Positions 1 through 6,164 of a stretch of 6,719 bases of DNA are shown one piece after another. A model generated the notes under the pieces. That model had not been told where the DNA came from. It did no database searches and saw only the letters and a list, made by a program, of their open reading frames with translations. Location of the stretch: NCBI GenBank assembly GCA_001828645.1, contig MHZD01000184.1:1-6719 (forward strand), read 5' to 3'. This DNA is from Planctomycetes bacterium RIFOXYC2_FULL_41_27 (lineage in GTDB: Bacteria; Planctomycetota; Brocadiia; Brocadiales; Brocadiaceae). The position numbers and the translations under genes were made by a program. Each line of letters opens with the position of its first letter. The stretch's first letter is position 1.

Positions 1-1227
1 GTGAGATTCGACCACGTTTGCTTTTATGGTGATGGCGCCTCCTGGCAGGGTGAATTTAATGGCATTGCTTAAGAGGTTGTCCATTACTTGCGCGATTTTG
101 TCACGGTCTAATAAAATTTTTGGTATCGAATCTCCATTTTCACATTGAATGAGGATATTTTTATTTTCCGCCAGAAATCGTATTTCATCCGTACTCCTTC
201 GAATGACGTCGCGAATGTCTGCGTATTGGAAATTGTATCTCATTAATCCTGCTTCTACCCGTGAGATGTCCAATAAGTCATTAATCATCATAGTAAGCTG
301 ATGCGCCTCTTCTTTTACAATGGTAAGGAGTTTTATTTGTGGCTCTGATATGGGACCGGCAATTTTTTCCAGCAGGAGATCGTTAGCCTCACGGATAGCC
401 GTTAAAGGAGTTTTCAGGTTGTGGGATATATTAGAAACAAACTCCGATTTCATTTGATCCATTTCTTTGAGTTTATTGCACATTTGATTAAATGCCGTTC
501 CCAGTGTGCCGATTTCATCGCTGGAGGTAACTTCAATCCGATAATCTAAATCTCCATCTGCAATACGGTCAGTCGCATCTTTTAGGATTTTTATAGGAGA
601 GCATATACTATTGGTAAAGAAATAAGCGAATATTACCCCAAACAGGACAGCAAATAAGATGATGATAAGGGATACTTTTGCAGATTTATATCCAATTTTT
701 TGAAATAATTCTATTTTTTTTATTAATCCTGTCTGTAAGGCAAGGGTTAGCTTATTTATAGATTCGGTAAGCTGGTCGAGTGTTTTTTTTATTTCCGCTT
801 CATAACGGCTGTCGTGGGGGAGTGTCTCCTCGCTTCCCACCAGTACGATTTCTTTGGAAACCATGGAAAGATATTTATTGTGCAATTCTTTTATCTGATT
901 TATAAATACCTTCTTTTCTCGATCCTTCGTGGATACTTCTATGGATTTGAGTCGGCCAAGGAACTCTCTTTTCTTCTTGTCGAAGAGATCCAGAAAGGCA
1001 TCGTCATTTGTAATTAGGTATTTTTTTTCGTTTCGAACCTGCTCAAGAAGGCTGTCTACCAGTTTTTCACCGTTTTCAACAGAAGGAATATCGGTTTTCA
1101 TAATTGAATCTGTGACCTTGTTGAGATGGTTGAGACGAAAGATTAAATAAAAACTCATGGCCAGCATAAATGATGCAATGATAATATAACCAAAGACCAT
1201 ACGTTTCCAGAGGCTGTTTTTTATCAT
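1..1227 (-). CDS. Membrane-bound sensor histidine kinase (HAMP-HisKA-HATPase), 3' end outside window
   Basis: Translating the minus strand from the ATG at 1227-1225 gives 409 uninterrupted codons to the left edge, so the C-terminus is missing. Seen: a transmembrane helix at about residues 11-30; a roughly 155-residue, charged, probably all-helical extracytoplasmic region; a second transmembrane helix at about 185-204; a HAMP linker at about 205-257 containing the usual SDEIGTLGTAFNQM segment; a HisKA dimerisation domain with the H box SHNLKTPLTAI (His269); and the start of the ATPase domain with the N box DNLLSNAIKFT (383-393). The G boxes lie off the edge. This is the layout of a classical transmembrane sensor kinase that autophosphorylates on His and passes phosphate to a response regulator. 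No ligand can be named; the helical sensor resembles four-helix-bundle sensors. Oddity: Asn270 stands where an acidic residue normally follows the phospho-His. The ribosome binding site is weak. An in-frame ATG at 1200 is a less likely start because it trims the positively charged N-terminus. No partner regulator is visible. Confidence 0.93.
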   Translation of the reverse strand, partial: MIKNSLWKRMVFGYIIIASFMLAMSFYLIFRLNHLNKVTDSIMKTDIPSVENGEKLVDSLLEQVRNEKKYLITNDDAFLDLFDKKKREFLGRLKSIEVSTKDREKKVFINQIKELHNKYLSMVSKEIVLVGSEETLPHDSRYEAEIKKTLDQLTESINKLTLALQTGLIKKIELFQKIGYKSAKVSLIIILFAVLFGVIFAYFFTNSICSPIKILKDATDRIADGDLDYRIEVTSSDEIGTLGTAFNQMCNKLKEMDQMKSEFVSNISHNLKTPLTAIREANDLLLEKIAGPISEPQIKLLTIVKEEAHQLTMMINDLLDISRVEAGLMRYNFQYADIRDVIRRSTDEIRFLAENKNILIQCENGDSIPKILLDRDKIAQVMDNLLSNAIKFTLPGGAITIKANVVESH

Positions 1228-1294
1228 GATTACCAACCAGAATGTGGCTTTAGGGATTGACAATAAATAATCTGAACAAGTTTGTTGTCCGACA

Positions 1295-1367
1295 CTTCGA
1301 CATGCTCAGTACAAGCACTGTCAGGGCTAAAGCCCAATTCAGACTTCGTCGTGAGCTCAGTCGAACG
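1295..1367. repeat. Pair of related degenerate short repeats
   Basis: The segments at 1295-1315 and 1344-1367 both start with CTTCG and share a GCTCAGT core at similar spacing, so they look like two diverged copies of one short repeat. The second contains the perfect 8-base palindrome TGAGCTCA (1352-1359). Both lie within the larger inverted-repeat element, either side of the left arm of the 15-base repeat. Similar short CTTCGA...CTCAGT motifs are familiar as dispersed intergenic repeats in many bacterial genomes; that is recollection, not a search result. Confidence 0.45.
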
Positions 1368-1442
1368 ATAAGACCGTTACTAACCCCAGCCTTAAGGCTG
1401 GGGTTAGTGTGGGTACACGTCCTACCGGGGCTTTAGCCCTGA
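1321..1442. repeat. 15-bp perfect inverted repeat inside the element
   Basis: TCAGGGCTAAAGCCC (1321-1335) is the exact reverse complement of 1428-1442. Each arm itself contains a GGGCTxxAGCCC half-palindrome, so each could also fold alone. The pair encloses the central 30-base palindrome and forms the middle layer of the nested structure. Confidence 0.8.
1379..1408. repeat. Perfect 30-bp palindrome at the centre of the element
   Basis: The 15 bases ACTAACCCCAGCCTT (1379-1393) are followed immediately by their exact reverse complement (1394-1408), with no spacer. As RNA this gives a strong GC-rich stem, with a few central bases forced into a loop. As DNA it could extrude as a cruciform. No U-run follows on either strand, so a standard intrinsic terminator is not supported. 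Confidence 0.85.
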
Positions 1443-1453
1443 TGTCACAGCAA

Positions 1454-1483
1454 CCTGTCTGCAAGCGGACTCGCTCAGGCAGG
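1454..1483. repeat. Imperfect hairpin near the right end of the element
   Basis: CCTGTCTG (1454-1461) pairs with CAGGCAGG (1476-1483) through one G-T pair. Inside it, AGCG (1464-1467) pairs with CGCT (1472-1475) around a GACT tetraloop, leaving a two-base CA bulge. This is a compact REP-like hairpin, separate from the central palindrome. Confidence 0.6.
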
Positions 1484-1518
1484 CATGAAGTTGTTCATGT
1501 TATTTATTGTCAATCCCT

Positions 1519-1815
1519 TAACTAACAAATGATAAATTAATTTGTTTGTAAAATTTGAATAAACGTGAACATAAAAATGCATGTAATGCTTCATTAATGC
1601 ATGACATCTCTTTTAAGATTTGCAAAAAGGCGATTTGTATAATAGAGGAACGTAAAGATGTTAACAAATATTACCTAATCAACGAATTCTTATCAAGTAA
1701 AAAATTACTGGTAATAATTTATATATTGCGATGATATTAAGACTTATGCTATAGTAATTTTTCATATACTTTCTGACGTTTAGAAAAAATATGATATTTT
1801 TCTTAGGGAGGTGAA
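1519..1815. other. AT-rich intergenic region upstream of the two-component operon
   Basis: No gene is visible in these 297 bases. They hold several small symmetric motifs that could be protein-binding sites: a 7-base inverted repeat AACAAAT/ATTTGTT (1524-1530 and 1540-1546); AATGCATG repeated exactly 20 bases apart (1576-1583 and 1596-1603), which also forms an imperfect inverted repeat across 1578-1601; ATTAC-TG-GTAAT (1704-1715), ten bases before the proposed -35; and an A/T-rich near-palindrome (1782-1803) immediately before the ribosome binding site. A second TATAAT lies at 1638-1643 but lacks a convincing -35. No GG-N10-GC sigma54 promoter was found. Confidence 0.5.
1726..1755 (+). promoter_or_regulatory. 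Candidate sigma70-type extended -10 promoter for the two-component operon
   Basis: TTGCGA (1726-1731) matches four of six -35 consensus bases. After an 18-base spacer, TATAGT (1750-1755) matches five of six -10 bases. The spacer ends in TGC, giving the TGn extended -10 motif. Transcription would start near 1762, leaving a leader of about 54 bases before the kinase ATG. The small palindrome ATTAC-TG-GTAAT at 1704-1715 lies just upstream and could be an operator. Inferred from consensus only. Confidence 0.45.
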
Positions 1816-2952
1816 ATGGAGGTATCGGAAAGATTTTTACAGACAGCCCTGGACGGCATTCAAGACTGTATTAACATCGTGGATAAGGATTTTAAGATTA
1901 TATTTATGAATGAAACTGCCAGTCAGAGGGCAGGGAAAAAACGGCAATTATTGCTGGGAAACAAATGCTATGCAGAGTTATGGAAAGGAAGCTCTCCCTG
2001 CGAGAGTTGTGCAACAGGCAAGGTCTTTGAGACAGGTAAGGCACAACAAACAATTACATGGGAAATGGGTCTCGATGGGAAAAAGTTTTACATGGAGAAA
2101 TTTGCCTTTCCTATCGTCGATAAAGATGGGAAAGTAGAATATGCCGTAGAAATTTTTAGAGATGTTACAGAAAGGAAGTTGCTGGAAGAGGGTCAGGAAC
2201 AACAACGACTGGAATTAGGCAAGCGGGTGCGTGAGCTTCGACATGCCTATGAAGAACTCAAATCTATGCAGAATCAACTCCTGCAGGCAGAGAAAATGGT
2301 TTCCATCGGCCTGCTTGCATCTAGCTTTGCTCACGAATTGGATACGCCCCTTACAACGATTTCTGGTTATTGTGAATTGTTGGAAGAAGATATTCGTGAT
2401 GAAAAGTTATTAAGTCGTATTAAAATTATTTCCGAACAGATAATAAAATGTCAAAAGACAATCCGGAACCTATTGGATTTTTCAAGAAAATCCACTTGTG
2501 AAAAGAAATTATGCAATATTCACCATCTGATTAATAATGCCCTGTTGCTGGTTGAGCATCGTCTCAAAATTCACAAAATAAATTTACGTAAGACCTTCGA
2601 TAATAATGTACCTTCCTTGTTAGTGGATGGGAATCAGATTCAACAGGTAGTTTTGAATCTCGTCAATAATGCGGTAGATGCCCTGCCTCAGGGAGGGGAT
2701 ATATTTATTGAAACCAGACTAAATACGGAAGCAAAGTCTATTGAGGTTGTTTTTGAAGATAACGGGATCGGCATATCGAGCGAAGACCAAAATCGTGTCT
2801 TTATACCCTTCTTTACTACCAAAGAACCTGGCAAAGGGACGGGATTAGGGTTATCAATTTGTAATAACGTTATTTCAGCCCATAATGGTAAAATATCGTT
2901 GGAAAGTCGAATAGGGAATGGCACTAGATTCGTTGTATCGTTACCGATATAA
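1816..2952 (+). CDS. Soluble PAS-domain sensor histidine kinase (NtrB/AtoS-like)
   Basis: This 378-residue protein has no transmembrane segment, so it should sense a cytoplasmic signal. Domains in order: a PAS domain at about residues 5-118 ending in the usual FRDVTERK junction; a charged coiled-coil linker at about 119-160; a HisKA domain with the phospho-acceptor in FAHELDTPLTTI (His173); and a complete HATPase domain with N box NLVNNAVDAL (281-290), G1 box DNGIGI (315-320), F box FIPFFTTK (329-336) and G2 box GKGTGLGLS (339-347). All catalytic motifs look intact. The PAS domain has Cys18, Cys51, Cys62 and Cys65; the last two form PCESC, a possible redox or metal-sensing site. The signal itself cannot be named. 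The ATG at 1816 follows the strong ribosome binding site GGGAGGTG (1806-1813), with short spacing. The response regulator gene begins 26 bases after the stop, which makes it the obvious phosphotransfer partner. Confidence 0.95.
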   Translation: MEVSERFLQTALDGIQDCINIVDKDFKIIFMNETASQRAGKKRQLLLGNKCYAELWKGSSPCESCATGKVFETGKAQQTITWEMGLDGKKFYMEKFAFPIVDKDGKVEYAVEIFRDVTERKLLEEGQEQQRLELGKRVRELRHAYEELKSMQNQLLQAEKMVSIGLLASSFAHELDTPLTTISGYCELLEEDIRDEKLLSRIKIISEQIIKCQKTIRNLLDFSRKSTCEKKLCNIHHLINNALLLVEHRLKIHKINLRKTFDNNVPSLLVDGNQIQQVVLNLVNNAVDALPQGGDIFIETRLNTEAKSIEVVFEDNGIGISSEDQNRVFIPFFTTKEPGKGTGLGLSICNNVISAHNGKISLESRIGNGTRFVVSLPI

Positions 2953-2978
2953 AGAGCGTTTTTTGAAGGATAAGAGTC

Positions 2979-4337
2979 GTGAAGAAGATTTTGGTCGTAG
3001 ATGATGATTTGGCCATGGGAGAGATGTGTAAAGAACTCCTGAAGAGTAAGGGATACACATCTGAAGTTGTCAGCAGCGGTAAAGAGGCAATTGAAAAGGT
3101 GTTCATGGATGGAGTGTACTCAATTGTGCTTACCGACCTGGTTATGCCTGATATAGACGGCATAGAGGTTTTGAAAAAGATCAAACAGCAAAACCCACAG
3201 ATTGATGTAGTGGTAATGACCAGTTATGGTACGGTAACAAATGCCGTTGAAGCAATGAAGCTTGGCGCATCCGACTACATCACTAAGCCATTTAAACGCG
3301 ATGAGCTTGTTGTTGTTATCGAAAAGATATTGCAGATGCAACGCCTCGAAGGAGAGGTAGACCGCCTACGTTCAGAACTTGGTGAAAAGTACACGTTTGG
3401 TAATATTATCGGTGAGAGTGCAAAGATTAAAAAGGTATTTGAAATCATATCCAACGTATCGAATACGGAAGCCAACATCTTAATTCAGGGAGAAACCGGT
3501 ACAGGCAAGGAATTGGCAGCCAGGGCTATACATTATAACAGCGCTCGTAAAAATTATCCGTTCGTCAAGGTAGATTGTGCGGCACTGACGGAGACATTGC
3601 TGGAAAGCGAACTTTTTGGTCATGAAAAAGGGGCTTTTACCGGCGCTATAAAAGATAGAATCGGTCGTTTCAGAACGGCCGATCATGGCACTATATTCCT
3701 GGACGAAATTGGTAACATTTCTCTGGCAGTTCAGGCAAAATTACTTCGAGTGCTGCAAGACAGTGAATTTGAGGCTGTGGGGGGCGACAAACCTATAAAA
3801 GTGGATGTACGTATCATTGCAGCAACCAATGCAGACCTTGAGGGAAATGTTGAAAAGGGTCAATTCCGGAGAGACCTTTTTTATAGGCTTAATGTCATTC
3901 GTATTTTTCTGCCGCCGTTAAGGGAGCGTACGGACGATATTCCGATGCTTGCCTCTCATTTCCTTTCCATTCACAACGAGAAGAATAGAAAAACTGTAGA
4001 AGGGATTTCCCGTGAGGCGTTAAACAAGCTCATGTCGTATACCTGGCAGGGGAATATTCGGGAATTGGAGAACGTCATAGAACGTGCGGTAATCCTTTGT
4101 AAGGGGAAGGGGATTGAATCTGAGGATATTCCTTTGTATCAGGAAAAAACGGGTTTCCCGCAGGGTTTGACCGGTAAACCACTGCAAGAGTTAATAGATC
4201 ATGTTGAACGGCAAATAATTATTAATACGCTGGAATTAACGGGCGATGACAAGGAAAAGGCCGCTAAAGTACTCCAGATTTCGCGCGCAAGTCTTTATAA
4301 TAAATTAAACAAACATAAAATTAATGAATCACTATAA
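2979..4337 (+). CDS. NtrC-family sigma54-dependent response regulator
   Basis: The 452-residue product has the full NtrC/AtoC architecture at normal family length. The receiver domain (about 1-120) has acidic DDD at 8-10, phospho-acceptor Asp53 in LTDLVMPDIDG, Thr81 and Lys103. The AAA+ sigma54-activation domain (about 140-375) has Walker A GETGTGKE (171-178), the sigma54-contact loop GAFTGA (218-223), Walker B TIFLDEIG (238-245) and arginines in FRRDLFYRLNV and PPLRER. A Fis-type helix-turn-helix (about 405-447) includes KAAKVLQISRASLYNKL. The protein should bind upstream enhancer sites and, when phosphorylated, drive ATP-dependent open-complex formation by sigma54 RNA polymerase. The start is GTG, chosen because GAAGGA (2965-2970) sits eight bases upstream and the receiver begins at once with MKKILVVDDD. 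It follows the PAS kinase by 26 bases, so the two form a cognate pair. Targets are unknown; no sigma54 promoter was recognised in this window. Confidence 0.97.
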   Translation: MKKILVVDDDLAMGEMCKELLKSKGYTSEVVSSGKEAIEKVFMDGVYSIVLTDLVMPDIDGIEVLKKIKQQNPQIDVVVMTSYGTVTNAVEAMKLGASDYITKPFKRDELVVVIEKILQMQRLEGEVDRLRSELGEKYTFGNIIGESAKIKKVFEIISNVSNTEANILIQGETGTGKELAARAIHYNSARKNYPFVKVDCAALTETLLESELFGHEKGAFTGAIKDRIGRFRTADHGTIFLDEIGNISLAVQAKLLRVLQDSEFEAVGGDKPIKVDVRIIAATNADLEGNVEKGQFRRDLFYRLNVIRIFLPPLRERTDDIPMLASHFLSIHNEKNRKTVEGISREALNKLMSYTWQGNIRELENVIERAVILCKGKGIESEDIPLYQEKTGFPQGLTGKPLQELIDHVERQIIINTLELTGDDKEKAAKVLQISRASLYNKLNKHKINESL

Positions 4338-4346
4338 CTCAGAACT

Positions 4347-4973
4347 ATGAAAGAATTACAAATTTTACATATCGAACATTGGTCTAATTTTCTCCTCGCC
4401 TTTATCCCACTTTTTATAGCAATCGACGTGGTAGGGATATTGCCCATTTTTATGTCATTGGTGGATGGGATAGAAAAACCGCAGAAAACGAAAATTATAA
4501 ATCAGTCTGTCATCACGGCGCTCTCCGTTAGTATTGGTTTTCTGGCCATTGGAAAGTTTGTTTTTTCTGTATTGGGGATTGAGATATACGATTTTAAAAT
4601 GGCTGGGGGACTCTTGCTGCTGGTATTTGCCATTAACGATTTGCTGTTCTCGGAGAAAGGAAAGAGGACGATAACCCCAACTATGGGAGTCGTTCCTTTG
4701 GGCATTCCACTTGTTGTAGGTCCTGCTGTTTTGACCTCAATCATTGTAACGGTGGATACCTATGGCTACATTCCTACCGTGACTTCGCTGGTGGTAAATC
4801 TCATCATCGTATGGGTTGTGTTTCTGAAGTCTAATTTCATATACCGATTAATGGGTGAGGGCGGTTCCAAGGCATTTGCCAAGGTTGCATCACTATTATT
4901 AGCAGCCATAGCAGTGATGATGCTCAGGCGGGGATTTATGGATATGATGATATACATGAAAAAATCTTCCTGA
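4347..4973 (+). CDS. MarC-family (UPF0056) integral membrane protein
   Basis: The 208-residue product is highly hydrophobic, with about six membrane segments (roughly 14-36, 54-76, 84-101, 114-135, 142-163 and 175-198). Family signatures are the first helix FIPLFIAIDVVGILPIF and the conserved loop PLGIPLVVGPAVLTSII (117-133), characteristic of MarC/UPF0056 proteins. Length is typical of the family. MarC was first linked to multiple antibiotic resistance, but that role has not held up and the substrate is unknown, so no transport reaction should be assumed. It starts nine bases after the response regulator stop and has no clear Shine-Dalgarno sequence, which suggests translation coupled to the upstream gene. 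It is likely the third gene of the operon. No signs of truncation. Confidence 0.88.
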   Translation: MKELQILHIEHWSNFLLAFIPLFIAIDVVGILPIFMSLVDGIEKPQKTKIINQSVITALSVSIGFLAIGKFVFSVLGIEIYDFKMAGGLLLLVFAINDLLFSEKGKRTITPTMGVVPLGIPLVVGPAVLTSIIVTVDTYGYIPTVTSLVVNLIIVWVVFLKSNFIYRLMGEGGSKAFAKVASLLLAAIAVMMLRRGFMDMMIYMKKSS

Positions 4974-5007
4974 ACAAAGAATACCAACATTTGATACCTT
5001 TAAGCGT

Positions 5008-6039
5008 ATGACGATAAAAAAGGGACTGGAAATCTTTTGTGGAGTTACAGTCCTTGCTATTTGCCTTTTGATCATATTCACAACGAATATTAAGACACTC
5101 CATGCACTCAGGTCGATTGATATCCGGTTTCTCATCTTCTCGCTGATATTGATCTGCTTATCCTGGTGTTTTGACGTCTTGCGTCTAAAGGTGTTGACGA
5201 ATGCCGTTGGTGTACGTATCCCTTTTATGTATGGTACGAAAGCAATATTAACATATGCATTTCTTTCAAATATTACACCTTCTTCAGCGGGTGGTGAACC
5301 GATATTATTTTACATGCTGAATCAAAAGGGTATAACCTACGGGAAGGCAAGTGCAATTGCGTTCTTGCGCATAATGATTACCATGATGTTTTTTGCTATT
5401 GGCGGACCGATTATCATTTATTTCCATCGTGAATTATTGTCGAGTGTCGGTTTAATGATGGCGTTTGATTATGTGGCTATCTTTTTGGCAGTGACGGTAA
5501 TGTTCTTTGCATATCTTTATTTTGCCCCACACTCAGCAAGAAGAGGTCTGGATTTGCTATTTAATTATTTCGAGAAATTTGCGTTTTTTAAGGGGAAATC
5601 TTCCAGATTAAAACAGAGATTGTTGCATGTAGTTGATGAGTTTAAATCCAGTCTCAAGGAATTCCTTCAGGGTGAGCGATGGCGCTTGATTTTAGTTATT
5701 TTTTATACTGCCTTGATGATTGCCTCACAATTTTTAGTGGCGCCCATGATATTGAAAGGCCTGGGTTGTGATGTGGGAATTCTGAGCGTATGTATGATAC
5801 AGGGGGTTTTGAACTTCATGCTTTACTATGTACCAACACCTGGAGGCAGCGGCGTATCGGAAGGCTTAGGATATGCCCTTTTTGCTCCATTAGTTCCTTC
5901 CCATGTTCTGGGGATATTTCTTGTTATATGGAAGTTTTTGACTAATTATGTATGGACAATTGTCGGTGGTTTAATCATTGCAAAATCCATCGGAATGGAA
6001 AATCTAAAGGATATTACAAAAACTCGGTATAAAGACTGA
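5008..6039 (+). CDS. YbhN/UPF0104-type membrane protein (flippase-like, lysylphosphatidylglycerol synthase TM-region family)
   Basis: The 343-residue product is a multi-pass inner-membrane protein with hydrophobic helices at about 7-27, 40-60, 77-95, 115-139, 150-172, 226-250, 255-275 and 300-325. Two family motifs are clear: SNITPSSAGGEP (87-98) and YVPTPGGSGVSEG (274-286). They match the UPF0104/YbhN group, related to the membrane half of MprF lysylphosphatidylglycerol synthase, which is thought to move lipids or lipid-linked molecules across the membrane. No soluble aminoacyl-transferase domain is present, so this is not a full MprF. A charged cytoplasmic stretch (about 175-225) splits the helices. 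The gene starts 34 bases after marC-like and has no good ribosome binding site; the ATG is the only credible start in the region. It is the last gene of the apparent four-gene operon. The lipid substrate is unknown. Confidence 0.85.
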   Translation: MTIKKGLEIFCGVTVLAICLLIIFTTNIKTLHALRSIDIRFLIFSLILICLSWCFDVLRLKVLTNAVGVRIPFMYGTKAILTYAFLSNITPSSAGGEPILFYMLNQKGITYGKASAIAFLRIMITMMFFAIGGPIIIYFHRELLSSVGLMMAFDYVAIFLAVTVMFFAYLYFAPHSARRGLDLLFNYFEKFAFFKGKSSRLKQRLLHVVDEFKSSLKEFLQGERWRLILVIFYTALMIASQFLVAPMILKGLGCDVGILSVCMIQGVLNFMLYYVPTPGGSGVSEGLGYALFAPLVPSHVLGIFLVIWKFLTNYVWTIVGGLIIAKSIGMENLKDITKTRYKD

Positions 6040-6164
6040 TAAGCCATTTCATATTTTTAAGGCACTTATTCAAAATAAAAAGTAATTTGACAATGGTAGA
6101 TTAAATATATTACAATTTTACGATTACATTAATTTATTAACTTTATTAATAGTAGGAGAAACCA
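6040..6164 (+). other. Short AT-rich intergenic region before the chaperone gene
   Basis: The 125 bases hold the promoter at 6087-6116 and the ribosome binding site AGGAGA at 6154-6159. A weak stem (6039-6045 with 6061-6069, two-base bulge) follows the operon stop, but it is too weak to call a terminator. Confidence 0.5.
6087..6116 (+). promoter_or_regulatory. Sigma70-type promoter for the SurA-like gene
   Basis: A perfect -35 TTGACA (6087-6092) is followed after 18 bases by TACAAT (6111-6116), five of six -10 consensus bases. Transcription would start near 6123, with an AT-rich leader of about 42 bases. The chaperone gene is therefore probably transcribed independently of the upstream operon, at least in part. 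Confidence 0.65.

Larger units (their letters stand above)
1252..1518. repeat. 267-bp inverted-repeat element, MITE-like, with nested palindromes
   Basis: The outer ends form a 28-base inverted repeat, 1252-1279 against 1491-1518. It matches perfectly over the outer 19 bases (beginning AGGGATTGACAATAAATAA), then has two mismatches, then seven more matches. If the ends are taken as GGG...CCC, the element is bordered on both sides by TTA (1250-1252 and 1518-1520), which could be a 3-bp target duplication. Inside are a 15-base inverted repeat, a perfect 30-base palindrome, a further hairpin and a pair of related short repeats, all listed separately. There is no open frame of useful size, so any mobility would need a transposase supplied elsewhere. 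The inside is visibly richer in G+C than the flanks. It ends 24 bases upstream of the start codon of the minus-strand kinase, so that gene's promoter must lie in or beyond it. Alternatives are a composite of REP-like repeats or a structured intergenic element. Confidence 0.7.

Noticed and set aside
814..1150. Two small open frames on the plus strand
   Set aside because: They lie antisense to the well-supported minus-strand kinase, resemble no family and have no credible ribosome binding sites; they are shadows of the kinase coding strand.
1252..1518. CRISPR array or riboswitch
   Set aside because: The repeats are inverted and of different families with no regular spacer pattern, and no known riboswitch core was recognised.
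1609..1643. Second sigma70 promoter using TATAAT at 1638-1643
   Set aside because: The -10 is perfect, but the nearest TTGCAA is only 12 bases upstream and no other -35 fits; kept only as a note in the intergenic entry.
1519..1815. Sigma54 (-24/-12) promoter upstream of the NtrC-type operon
   Set aside because: A GG and a TGC occur near 1710 and 1728, but their spacing is much too long for the -24/-12 pair and the remaining consensus is missing.
5008..6039. Full-length MprF lysylphosphatidylglycerol synthase
   Set aside because: Only the membrane flippase-like part is present; the C-terminal aminoacyl-transferase domain is absent and the gene ends with an ordinary stop.
6039..6069. Possible terminator after the YbhN-like gene
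   Set aside because: The stem ATAAGCC/GGcaCTTAT is short, AT-rich, bulged and followed by no clean U-run.
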